From: Prevotella sp.
GTDB taxonomy: Bacteria > Bacteroidota > Bacteroidia > Bacteroidales > Bacteroidaceae
DNA length: 8,102 bases
Reading direction: 5' to 3'
Assembly: GCA_003483565.1 (NCBI GenBank)
Contig: DMYZ01000089.1
Location: forward strand, 1,248 to 9,349
Under the pieces are notes generated by a model that had not been told where the DNA came from, did not search any database, and saw only the letters and a list, made by a program, of their open reading frames with translations. Position numbers and translations under genes: made by a program. Positions 1 through 6,307 of the stretch are shown one piece after another; positions within the stretch are counted from its first letter, which is position 1, and each line of letters opens with the position of its first letter.

Positions 1-2
1 GT

Positions 3-1100
3 AAACCGACTACGCAGAGCGGGACCTTTACAATGACTACTATTTCCATTAAAAGTGCTTTTGAAGGTACTGGCAATGCAAATAATGGTTATCATAGCAA
101 GAGTTTTGAGAAATTCTGTAATTCTTTGTCTGATTTTCAAAAAAATGTAGAGAGTCAATATGCTGGTTTTATATATCCAGCTGGCAGTAAACTGGCTGGT
201 GCTAAATTTGATGCTGCTAATGGTACTGTTAATGAATATAGTGGTGATGTTCTGATTCCTGCTTTTCTGAAGGCTTATGCTAATGGAGGTAACTCACTGA
301 ATATTTTCCCGACATTAGGAAAGTTATTGCCTAACTGGTCGTTTACTTATAGTGGACTTGGAAAATTGCCATGGTTTAGAGATCATTTTAAAAGTATTAA
401 TATCAGTCATGGTTATAAGAGTATATATGCTGTAGGCAGTTATAGCAGTTATAGTTCATACCAGGAATACATGAACGGACTTGGGTTTGTTACAGATCCT
501 ACCACTGGCAATCCAGTTCCAAACAGCATGTACAATGTCTCGACCGTAAGTATCAACGAAGCTTTCTCCCCATTGTTGGGTATAAGTACGACATTTAATA
601 ATAACATGACAGCTAAGTTAGAGTATCGTACCACTCGGGTCTTGAGTCTCAGCATGACGAGCATTCAGATTAATGAGGCCACGAGCCACGACTTGGTCTT
701 TGGCTGGGGATACCGTATCAGTAATTTTAATATGTTGGGTGGTGGCCCCAGAGTAGTCAAGAGCCATAATGAAAGTAACCACAATAATTCAAATGAAAAT
801 AGCAATGGCTCGAATAATAGAAGATTTAATGGAATCAACCATGATCTTAACTTACAACTTGATCTAAGTCTGCGTAAGCAAGCTTCCATCACTCGTGATA
901 TAGCTACAATAACAAGTACAGCGACAAGCGGAAATACTGCTTTCAAGTTGAGTTTCGCGGCTAACTATACCTTAAGCCGTATGCTTACCTTGAGTTTTTA
1001 TTATGACAGGCAAACTAATACCCCATTGCTGAGTAGCAGCAGTTATCCTACGACTACTCAGGATTTTGGGCTCAGTATCAAATTCAGTCTGACAAGATAA
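3..1100 (+). CDS. sprA: SprA/Sov, type IX secretion outer-membrane translocon (C-terminal part)
   Basis: This is the last 365 residues of the giant outer-membrane beta-barrel through which the type IX secretion system exports proteins; known family members (SprA of Flavobacterium johnsoniae, Sov of Porphyromonas gingivalis) are about 2,400-2,500 residues. The frame is open to the left edge, so the ATG at 33 is internal. Recognisable SprA-like segments, numbered from that Met, are PNWSFTYSGL (100-109), HGYKSIYAVGSY (126-137), SINEAFSPLLGI (173-184), the LEYRTTRVLSLSMTS segment (196-210) and a final FSLTR. Alternating hydrophobic and polar residues throughout fit barrel strands. An Asn/Ser-rich stretch at about 244-262 probably forms a loop. 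No separate T9SS cargo signal is visible. The gene stops at TAA 1098-1100 and converges on nadB 26 bases away. Family assignment is strong, from memory of conserved motifs; the N-terminal four-fifths lies outside the window. Confidence 0.9.
   Translation, partial: KPTTQSGTFTMTTISIKSAFEGTGNANNGYHSKSFEKFCNSLSDFQKNVESQYAGFIYPAGSKLAGAKFDAANGTVNEYSGDVLIPAFLKAYANGGNSLNIFPTLGKLLPNWSFTYSGLGKLPWFRDHFKSINISHGYKSIYAVGSYSSYSSYQEYMNGLGFVTDPTTGNPVPNSMYNVSTVSINEAFSPLLGISTTFNNNMTAKLEYRTTRVLSLSMTSIQINEATSHDLVFGWGYRISNFNMLGGGPRVVKSHNESNHNNSNENSNGSNNRRFNGINHDLNLQLDLSLRKQASITRDIATITSTATSGNTAFKLSFAANYTLSRMLTLSFYYDRQTNTPLLSSSSYPTTTQDFGLSIKFSLTR
762..818 (+). repeat. Asn/Ser-rich low-complexity stretch inside sprA
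   Basis: About 19 codons, dominated by Asn with Ser, His, Glu and Gly, sit between the GYRISNF strand and the LNLQLDLSLR strand of SprA. The DNA is an imperfect series of AAT/AAC/AGC-type codons. It is most simply a barrel loop enlarged by repeat slippage. The sequence composition is seen directly; the loop placement is inferred. Confidence 0.6.
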
Positions 1101-1110
1101 AAATAAGGCT

Positions 1111-1142
1111 GTTTGAAAGTTGAAAATCAAACTGTTTTTTTA
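1111..1142 (+). terminator. Hairpin plus T-tract ending sprA
   Basis: GTTTGA (1111-1116) pairs with TCAAAC (1127-1132) around a 10-base loop, and TGTTTTTTT follows, giving a short intrinsic-type terminator 10 bases after the sprA stop. The right arm contains the nadB stop codon (TCA at 1127-1129, TGA on the minus strand). Read in the minus direction the same hairpin is followed by the weaker tract CCTTATTTTTA, so it may also serve nadB. The stem is only 6 bp, so strength is uncertain. Confidence 0.6.
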
Positions 1143-2722
1143 TCGTAAGCATGAACGGGATAGTCAACGGTATAGTGTAATCCGCGGCTCTCTTTCCGTT
1201 CTATAGCCATGCGTGTAATAAGATATCCTGTATTAATCATATTGCGGAGCTCGCAAAGTTCTTTACTTATCTTTACACGCTTAAAAAGGCATTCTGTTTC
1301 TTCATAGAGAAGGTCAAGCCTATCCCATGCCCGTTGCAGGCGTAAATCACTACGGACAATTCCAACATAGTTGCTCATAATTTCGCCTACCTCCTTGGTA
1401 CTCTGTGTAATCAATACTTTTTCTTCATTAGTCAGTGTTCCTTCATCATTCCATTCTGGAACTTGATCGTTAAAGTCGTATTCATCAACATGTTCTATGC
1501 TGTGTTCTGCTGCAGCATTGGCATAAACTACAGCTTCAATCAGCGAGTTGCTGGCCAACCGGTTGCCACCATGCAGACCTGTGCATGAACATTCGCCTAG
1601 TGCATAGAGACGGGCTATACTTGAGCATCCATTCAGATCGACTTTTATACCCCCGCACATGTAGTGGGCAGCTGGACGTACAGGAATCATATCCTTTGTG
1701 ATATCGATGCCAATATTCATGCATTTTGCATAAATGTTCGGGAAGTGCATTTTTGTTTGTTCTGCATTTTTATGTGTTACGTCAAGATAGACATGATCAA
1801 TACCGTGGATCTTCATTTCTTTGTCAATGGCACGGGCTACAATGTCACGAGGGGCAAGGCTCAGGCGCTTGTCATATTTTTCCATAAAAGTTTCACCGTT
1901 GGGAAGTTTCAGAATGCCTCCATAACCACGCATAGCCTCTGTGATAAGGAATGCCGGATGAGTCTCTCCCGGGTGATAGAGTGAGGTTGGGTGAAACTGG
2001 ACAAACTCCATGTCTTTGACTGTTCCTTTGGCACGATATACCATAGCTTCACCATCTCCTGTAGCAATGACAGGATTAGTAGTCGTCTTGTAAACAGCAC
2101 CACATCCACCAGTACACATCACTGTGACCTTGCTTAAGTAGGTATCTACTTTTTGGGTGTCTGGATTAAGGACATAAGCACCATAACAATAAATGTAAGG
2201 AGTGCGCCTGGTAACACGGGCACCGAGATGATGCTGGGTGATGATTTCTACTGCAAAATGATTTTCCTTAACATCGATGTCTGGGTTTGCACGTACAGCT
2301 GCCATTAATGCACGCTGAATTTCTGCACCGGTGTCGTCAGCGTGATGAAGAATTCTGAATTCAGAGTGTCCGCCTTCACGGTGGAGATCATATCTGCCAT
2401 CCTGCATTTTGTCAAAATGGGTTCCCCAGTCAACGAGTTCTTTTATCTGTGAAGGCGCTTTCGTAACAACTTGTTTTACGGCCTTAGGATCGCTGATGTA
2501 GTCACCCGCTACTATGGTGTCATGGACATGTTTCTCGAAATTATCTACTTCCATATTAGTCACAGAGGCCACACCTCCTTGGGCGAAAGAAGTGTTAGCT
2601 TCCTCAAACGAAGTCTTGCAGATTATGCAAATTTTACCTTTATGTGCTCTGGCAATCTTCAAGGCATAACTCATACCGGCAATGCCAGCCCCGATAATGA
2701 GAAAATCATACTTATAAACCAT
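1127..2722 (-). CDS. nadB: L-aspartate oxidase
   Basis: This FAD enzyme oxidises L-aspartate to iminoaspartate, which quinolinate synthase (NadA) condenses with dihydroxyacetone phosphate: the first step of de novo NAD synthesis in the cytosol. At 531 residues it matches the family (E. coli NadB 540). The N-terminus has the dinucleotide-binding motif GAGIAG (12-17) and SFAQGGVAS (45-53). REGGHS (115-120) includes Glu116, at the position that separates aspartate oxidases from fumarate reductase/succinate dehydrogenase flavoproteins. FHPTS (243-247), the active-site Arg in PRDIVARA (291-298), AHYMCGG (352-358) and the FAD-binding run from GECSC through HGGNRLASNSL (376-394) all follow in order. 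The C-terminal helical domain holds RSDLRLQRAWDRL (457-469). No nadA or nadC is visible nearby, so the gene appears to stand alone here. The ATG start has no Shine-Dalgarno sequence, as is usual in Bacteroidetes. The enzyme looks complete. Confidence 0.96.
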   Translation of the reverse strand: MVYKYDFLIIGAGIAGMSYALKIARAHKGKICIICKTSFEEANTSFAQGGVASVTNMEVDNFEKHVHDTIVAGDYISDPKAVKQVVTKAPSQIKELVDWGTHFDKMQDGRYDLHREGGHSEFRILHHADDTGAEIQRALMAAVRANPDIDVKENHFAVEIITQHHLGARVTRRTPYIYCYGAYVLNPDTQKVDTYLSKVTVMCTGGCGAVYKTTTNPVIATGDGEAMVYRAKGTVKDMEFVQFHPTSLYHPGETHPAFLITEAMRGYGGILKLPNGETFMEKYDKRLSLAPRDIVARAIDKEMKIHGIDHVYLDVTHKNAEQTKMHFPNIYAKCMNIGIDITKDMIPVRPAAHYMCGGIKVDLNGCSSIARLYALGECSCTGLHGGNRLASNSLIEAVVYANAAAEHSIEHVDEYDFNDQVPEWNDEGTLTNEEKVLITQSTKEVGEIMSNYVGIVRSDLRLQRAWDRLDLLYEETECLFKRVKISKELCELRNMINTGYLITRMAIERKESRGLHYTVDYPVHAYDKKTV

Positions 2723-2758
2723 GATAAATTGTTAAATGGTTATTCATTTTTATTAATA

Positions 2759-2766
2759 CAAAAGTA
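2759..2766 (-). promoter_or_regulatory. Bacteroidetes -7 box for nadB
   Basis: On the minus strand this reads TACTTTTG, an exact match to the Bacteroidetes -7 consensus TAnnTTTG, 36 bases before the nadB ATG. The -33 element is weak: a GTTTTC lies at roughly 15-16 bases spacing instead of a clean TTTG at 19-21. The expected transcript would have a leader of about 30 bases, rich in A and T. Confidence 0.5.
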
Positions 2767-2809
2767 ATAATTTATTAGAAGAAAACCCTGTTAAGATGTA
2801 TTTTTTTTG

Positions 2810-2817
2810 TAATTTTG
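2810..2817 (+). promoter_or_regulatory. Possible -7 box for the membrane protein-dacB-mscS cluster
   Basis: TAATTTTG matches the TAnnTTTG consensus on the plus strand, 52 bases before the TTG start at 2870. No TTTG is found at the expected -33 distance. It is the only consensus match seen in front of the cluster, and no promoter is apparent in the junctions between the three genes, so one transcript from here is likely. Confidence 0.35.
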
Positions 2818-2869
2818 CAAGATGAAGTACCCAAAATGATATTTGGATACATAATAATATTTTGCAATT

Positions 2870-3283
2870 TTGGATAGAATATTTCATCAGCGTTTTACGA
2901 TAGCGGCTAAAAGTGGAATTACTATTTTGACGTTACTTGCCTTCTGGTTTTTCTTGCAGAGGCAGGCTGTTGTGGGGTTTCTCCTCGTCATACTTCTTAT
3001 GGTAATGATAGAACGGGTCGTTCATACTCGATATGTTTTCAGTCATGACTTTTCTGGATCTGACGGCGGTAAGGAAGAAAAGAATGTGTTGATTATAGAT
3101 AAGGGCAGATTTTCACATCCCTTGATTATTTTTTTTGAAGATATTAAGAAAGTAAATATGATGTCTACGGCATTTCATCTGTCTCATTATATCCTTATTG
3201 AATATGGTGAAGGCAAGATGGCTAGTTTTCAGCCTGAGGATGAAGACGCCTTTTTAAGCGAATTGAAGAAAAGAAGCAAATGA
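2870..3283 (+). CDS. Small two-helix membrane protein, possible bacterial PH-like domain
   Basis: A 137-residue protein I cannot name. Residues about 15-29 and 33-49 are two hydrophobic segments separated by QRQA, predicting a membrane hairpin. A hydrophilic tail of about 85 residues follows, with strand-like stretches (KNVLIIDKGR, HPLIIFFEDIKKV, HYILIEYGEGK) and a last helix (EDEDAFLSELKKR). This order resembles short bacterial PH-like domains, which end in a helix after a strand of the form 'I.P.d...F...L'; that is inference. The start is TTG: the in-frame stop TAA at 2855-2857 lies just upstream and the first in-frame ATG (Met45) would remove the membrane hairpin. The stop overlaps the dacB start as ATGA (3280-3283), so the two are probably translationally coupled, suggesting an envelope role. 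Confidence 0.75.
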   Translation: MDRIFHQRFTIAAKSGITILTLLAFWFFLQRQAVVGFLLVILLMVMIERVVHTRYVFSHDFSGSDGGKEEKNVLIIDKGRFSHPLIIFFEDIKKVNMMSTAFHLSHYILIEYGEGKMASFQPEDEDAFLSELKKRSK

Positions 3284-4563
3284 AAGATTTAAGAGAAGCA
3301 TCCCTTCATAGAATTCTGTTGCTGTGCATACTCAGCATCTTTAGTTTTCAGGTTGGGGCGCAGACAGACGAGACCGTAGAGGATAATGATGAATCTAATG
3401 TTGCTGATTCGACATTTGCGGATACGACTAGTGTTGACAGTGTCCGTTTACCTTGGCCAAAGTCGATTCAGGTACAGTTTGATCATCTTTTAACGAATAG
3501 AATGTTTGAAACTTCTCAAGTAGGTATTATGGTTTGGGATCTTTCTGCAGACAGCTGTATCTACAAGCATGATGAGAAGCAGTTGTTGCGTCCTGCCAGC
3601 ACGATGAAACTCATTACGGCAATTACGGCTATTGACAAGTTAGGTGGTTCTTATCAGTTTAAAACACAGCTTAAATATACTGGTAAAATAGAAAATCATA
3701 CCCTTACGGGGGATGTCTATTGTGTTGGTGGTATGGACCCCCGGTTTAACGCCGATGATATGAGTGCTTTGGTATCAAGTTTAAAGGAGATGGGAGTTGA
3801 CACGATCCGGGGTGGCATATATGCCGATGTATCAATGAAAGATGACAAGCAGTATGGCGAGGGCTGGTGCTGGGATGATGACAACTCGGTACTTACGCCG
3901 TTACTTATATCGCGAAAAGATCTGTTTATGGATCGTTTTAAGGCTAAGTTAATTGACGACAGTATTGTCTTTAGTGGTTTTTCTTCTCAAGAGAAGCAAT
4001 GCCCTGCAGAATCTTACGTCATTACGACTCGTTCACATTCTATTGATCAGATATTGATGCGTATGCTTAAGGAAAGTGATAATCTGTATGCTGAATCTAT
4101 GTATTATCAGATTGCAGCTAGTACTGGTAACCGTCAGGCGTCAGCTAAGAGTGCCAGGGCTATTGAGAAACAGCTAATTGATAAAATAGGATTGAATTCA
4201 GCACGATATAAATTTGCAGATGGTAGTGGATTGTCGCTGTACAATTACGTGTCAGCAGAACTGGAAGTTCGTCTGTTGCGTTATGCTTATCAGAATAATA
4301 ATATTTACCTCCATCTGTATCCGGCTTTGCCTGTTGCGGGAGTTGACGGAACCTTAAAGAAACGTATGCTCGGCAGTTTTACGGATGGTAATGTTCATGC
4401 CAAGACGGGGACTGTAACTGGCGTCAGCAGTCTGGCTGGATATTGCAGGGCTGCCAATGGACACATGCTTTGTTTCTCTATTATCGATCAAGGGGTGATG
4501 CATGGCAGAAATGGTCGTGCTTTTCAGGATAGGGTATGTACATTGCTGTGTCAACCGCAGTAA
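3280..4563 (+). CDS. dacB: D-alanyl-D-alanine carboxypeptidase/endopeptidase, PBP4 type (peptidase S13)
   Basis: A periplasmic penicillin-binding protein that removes the terminal D-Ala from peptidoglycan stem peptides and/or cuts D-Ala-mDAP cross-links. A signal peptide covers residues 1-27 (hydrophobic RILLLCILSIFSFQ, cleavage after VGA). An acidic Ser/Thr/Asp linker (about 29-53) follows. The three active-site motifs are present: STMK (Ser107 nucleophile, Lys110), SDN (266-268) and KTG (375-377); ADGSGLS (313-319) is also conserved. The SxxK-to-SxN interval is 159 residues against about 244 in E. coli PBP4, so most of the inserted accessory domain is missing, while the SxN-to-KTG interval (109) is normal. 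The total of 427 residues agrees with that loss. The start overlaps the previous stop (ATGA) behind a purine-rich AAGAAAAGAAG. Catalysis is well supported; the preference for carboxypeptidase or endopeptidase activity is not. Confidence 0.93.
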   Translation: MKDLREASLHRILLLCILSIFSFQVGAQTDETVEDNDESNVADSTFADTTSVDSVRLPWPKSIQVQFDHLLTNRMFETSQVGIMVWDLSADSCIYKHDEKQLLRPASTMKLITAITAIDKLGGSYQFKTQLKYTGKIENHTLTGDVYCVGGMDPRFNADDMSALVSSLKEMGVDTIRGGIYADVSMKDDKQYGEGWCWDDDNSVLTPLLISRKDLFMDRFKAKLIDDSIVFSGFSSQEKQCPAESYVITTRSHSIDQILMRMLKESDNLYAESMYYQIAASTGNRQASAKSARAIEKQLIDKIGLNSARYKFADGSGLSLYNYVSAELEVRLLRYAYQNNNIYLHLYPALPVAGVDGTLKKRMLGSFTDGNVHAKTGTVTGVSSLAGYCRAANGHMLCFSIIDQGVMHGRNGRAFQDRVCTLLCQPQ

Positions 4564-4564
4564 T

Positions 4565-4574
4565 AAAGAAAGGA
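4565..4574 (+). promoter_or_regulatory. Ribosome-binding site fixing the mscS start
   Basis: AAAGAAAGGA lies six bases before the ATG at 4581. It is one of the few Shine-Dalgarno-like sites in the window. It favours this ATG over the in-frame ATG at 4536, which lies inside dacB and has no such site. Confidence 0.6.
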
Positions 4575-4580
4575 CTTGAT

Positions 4581-5690
4581 ATGGAACACATTCGTATTTT
4601 CGTTGAGCATCTTATTGGTATGATCGGTATCTATGGTATTGCTGTACCTATTCTTCGTCATATCATTCTTATTGTCGTGACAATTCTTATAGCGTGGTTG
4701 TCAGATATAATTTGCTCTAAGATATTTGTTCCACTACTTTCTAGAATTACCAGACATACAACAGCAAAATGGGATGATATTCTTTTCAATGAGAAGTTCT
4801 TGCATAGTGCTTGTCATATAGTACCCGCCATTATCGTCTGGGCTCTTCTCCCGATGACATTCTATCAGCATCCGATTGTACGTGAGATTCTAGCCCGGCT
4901 TACGGCTATTTATATTACTATAATGGGTACACGGACGGTATTTGTGTTTATTAGTGGCTTTGATGAACTTGATGACCAGCCTCGCCGCAGCCGAATACAG
5001 CAATATTTACGTAGTTTTTGCGGTGTGCTAAAAATATTAATGGGTTTTGTTGCTGTTATCGTTGTCGTATCGATAGCTTTGAATAAGAGCCCTATGAATC
5101 TCTTTGCCGGTTTGGGTGCAACCAGTGCAATATTAATGTTGGTATTCAAGGATACTATTACTGATTTGGTATCAGGTCTGAGGCTTACAAGCAATGATAT
5201 GGTTCACAGGGGTGATTGGATTACAGTGCCAGGTACGCAGGCTAATGGCATCGTGCAGGATATTACTCTTTCTACGGTTAAAGTACGTAATTTTGACAAT
5301 ACTATTGTAACCGTGAGTCCTTCCACATTGGTATCAGGTACCTTCCAGAATTGGATAGGTATGCAGCGAAGTGAAGGGCGAAGGGTACAAAGTAAGTTTT
5401 TTATTGATTTCAGATCAATTAGAAAAGAAGAAGATGGTACCAATTTGGGAAGATTCCGTCTGGCAATAGAAGAGTATCTCAAGGGCAATAAAGAGATAAA
5501 TACAAAAATGATAATTATGGTAAGGTTGTTGGAGGCAACAAATTGTGGCTTGCCTTTGGAAGTCTATTTCTTTTTGAAAGAAAAAGAGGCCAAAGCTTAT
5601 GAAGCGCATTTGGCTTCAATTATGGAATATATCTATGCAATGGCTGAAGATTACGGCATCAAGATATATCAGCAATACCCGGAACAGTAA
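4581..5690 (+). CDS. MscS-family mechanosensitive ion channel, YbdG type
   Basis: An inner-membrane channel that opens under membrane tension to release solutes during osmotic downshock; E. coli YbdG is the closest relative I recognise. With the ATG at 4581 it has 369 residues. Hydrophobic segments lie at about 19-40, 78-94, 104-126 and 148-168, then the pore-lining helix at about 172-190 (Gly/Ala-rich LFAGLGATSAILMLVFKD). The MscS beta domain follows: DLVSGLRL (195-202), GDWITVPG (211-218), ITLSTVKVRNFDNT (228-241) and FQNWIGM (255-261). The C-terminal domain has TNLGRFR (287-293) and LPLEVYFF (324-331). Compared with my memory of YbdG (415 residues), about 40 residues appear to be missing between FFIDFRSI and TNLG. 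It starts 17 bases after dacB and probably shares its mRNA, which suits a turgor and cell-wall role. An upstream ATG (4536) would add 15 residues. Confidence 0.88.
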   Translation: MEHIRIFVEHLIGMIGIYGIAVPILRHIILIVVTILIAWLSDIICSKIFVPLLSRITRHTTAKWDDILFNEKFLHSACHIVPAIIVWALLPMTFYQHPIVREILARLTAIYITIMGTRTVFVFISGFDELDDQPRRSRIQQYLRSFCGVLKILMGFVAVIVVVSIALNKSPMNLFAGLGATSAILMLVFKDTITDLVSGLRLTSNDMVHRGDWITVPGTQANGIVQDITLSTVKVRNFDNTIVTVSPSTLVSGTFQNWIGMQRSEGRRVQSKFFIDFRSIRKEEDGTNLGRFRLAIEEYLKGNKEINTKMIIMVRLLEATNCGLPLEVYFFLKEKEAKAYEAHLASIMEYIYAMAEDYGIKIYQQYPEQ

Positions 5691-5704
5691 CGTCTTTTTT
5701 CTTG

Positions 5705-5727
5705 AAACATTATTTTACTTAATGTTT
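5705..5727. terminator. Weak AT-rich hairpin between mscS and the lipoprotein gene
   Basis: AAACATTA (5705-5712) and TAATGTTT (5720-5727) form a perfect 8-bp stem around a 7-base loop, 14 bases past the mscS stop, and the right arm contains the stop codon of the opposing lipoprotein gene. It has almost no G/C and no good T-tract after it on the plus strand (a CTTTTTTC precedes it), so terminator function is a guess from its convergent position. Confidence 0.35.
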
Positions 5728-6123
5728 AGATGTCCCTTTTATCTTGATTTCATCTACATTTGATATGAGTGTATCAGTCCCGTTGATATAGAATTTTATT
5801 CTGACAATATGTCCAAAATCAGCATTACCACGAACTTTAATATGGTGTGCACGGGCGAATGTCAGGGTATCTCGTTGGGTAGGATAAGTGATGAGCTGTA
5901 GATTATGTCGGTCGGAAGCGTTACCTACAATAAAGATATCTGTACTATCTTTGATTGCTTTATGCTCTTTTACGGCTAATTTATGAAGTCTTGCCGTGTC
6001 AACAGGTGTAAATACTGATGCTGCAACGGTGTCTCCATTGTTATTTGATGGTGCCATTTTACATCCTGATATGCAGAATGTAATAAGAACAAAACTTAAT
6101 ATTGAAAAAAAAAGTCTTTTCAT
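5719..6123 (-). CDS. Small lipoprotein of unknown function
   Basis: A 134-residue protein with a classic lipoprotein signal: MKR, a hydrophobic core (LFFSILSFVLITF), then the lipobox ISGC with Cys21 as the lipidated residue. The residues after Cys (KMAPSNN) lack the acidic pair seen in the Bacteroidetes surface-export signal, so a periplasm-facing location is more likely. The mature part begins with a flexible Asn/Thr/Ala-rich segment, and its second half looks beta-rich (DSTDIFIVGN, LQLITY, VRIKFYIN, VDEIKIKG). I recognise no domain or catalytic motif. An upstream in-frame TTG (6135) would add four residues but falls inside the promoter's -7 box, so the ATG at 6123 is chosen. It has its own strong promoter and converges on mscS. 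Confidence 0.82.
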   Translation of the reverse strand: MKRLFFSILSFVLITFCISGCKMAPSNNNGDTVAASVFTPVDTARLHKLAVKEHKAIKDSTDIFIVGNASDRHNLQLITYPTQRDTLTFARAHHIKVRGNADFGHIVRIKFYINGTDTLISNVDEIKIKGTSKH

Positions 6124-6132
6124 AATTGTTCG

Positions 6133-6164
6133 CAAAGTTATTAAAAAATATGGCTATTTCCAAA
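6133..6164 (-). promoter_or_regulatory. Strong Bacteroidetes promoter for the lipoprotein gene
   Basis: On the minus strand TTTG (6161-6164) is followed after exactly 20 bases by TAACTTTG (6133-6140), a full match to the TTTG-N19-21-TAnnTTTG pattern of the Bacteroidetes primary sigma factor. The -7 box ends nine bases before the ATG at 6123, so transcription should start about 4-5 bases before the start codon. Confidence 0.75.
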
Positions 6165-6251
6165 TGAATAATATAAAAAACTTATTATTATTATTTTAGT
6201 TCTATTTTGAGTCTATAAAAAGATAAAGGTCATCAATTATGGCTTATAACA
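6165..6251. other. AT-rich intergenic stretch without recognised features
   Basis: This stretch lies between the lipoprotein promoter and the acyl-CoA dehydrogenase terminator. It holds runs of AT-rich sequence including TTATTATTATTATTTTAG. I see no convincing open reading frame, RNA gene or further promoter in it. Confidence 0.4.
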
Positions 6252-6287
6252 GAAAAAGCTAATTCTTATTTAAGAATTAGCTTTTTC
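6252..6287 (-). terminator. Perfect 17-bp stem intrinsic terminator after the acyl-CoA dehydrogenase gene
   Basis: GAAAAAGCTAATTCTTA (6252-6268) and its exact reverse complement (6271-6287) flank a two-base centre. The minus-strand transcript would fold into an A-stem/U-stem hairpin ending in GCUUUUUC, 20 bases after the dehydrogenase stop codon. This shape is typical of intrinsic terminators, and being symmetrical it could work in both directions. Confidence 0.85.
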
Positions 6288-6307
6288 ATATTTTGTTAAG
6301 CTTTTGC

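Noticed and set aside
665..946. Open frames of 70-93 codons on the minus strand under sprA.
   Set aside because: They are opposite a conserved coding region, have no family resemblance and leucine/serine-rich composition typical of antisense shadows.
1664..1984. A 106-codon plus-strand open frame opposite nadB.
   Set aside because: It lies fully within conserved nadB sequence on the other strand, with a Cys/His/Phe-rich translation and no promoter or ribosome-binding site.
4536..4580. Upstream ATG giving the MscS-type channel 15 more N-terminal residues.
   Set aside because: It lies inside dacB without a ribosome-binding site, whereas the ATG at 4581 has AAAGAAAGGA at the right distance and begins with a plausible N-terminus (MEHIRIF).
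4910..5488. Two 94-codon minus-strand open frames opposite the channel gene.
   Set aside because: The plus-strand protein is conserved with the full MscS motif series across both; the antisense translations show no recognisable domain.
6124..6135. TTG start adding four residues (MRTI) to the lipoprotein.
   Set aside because: The TTG is part of the -7 promoter box, so it would not be transcribed; MKRLFF from 6123 is a normal signal-peptide start.
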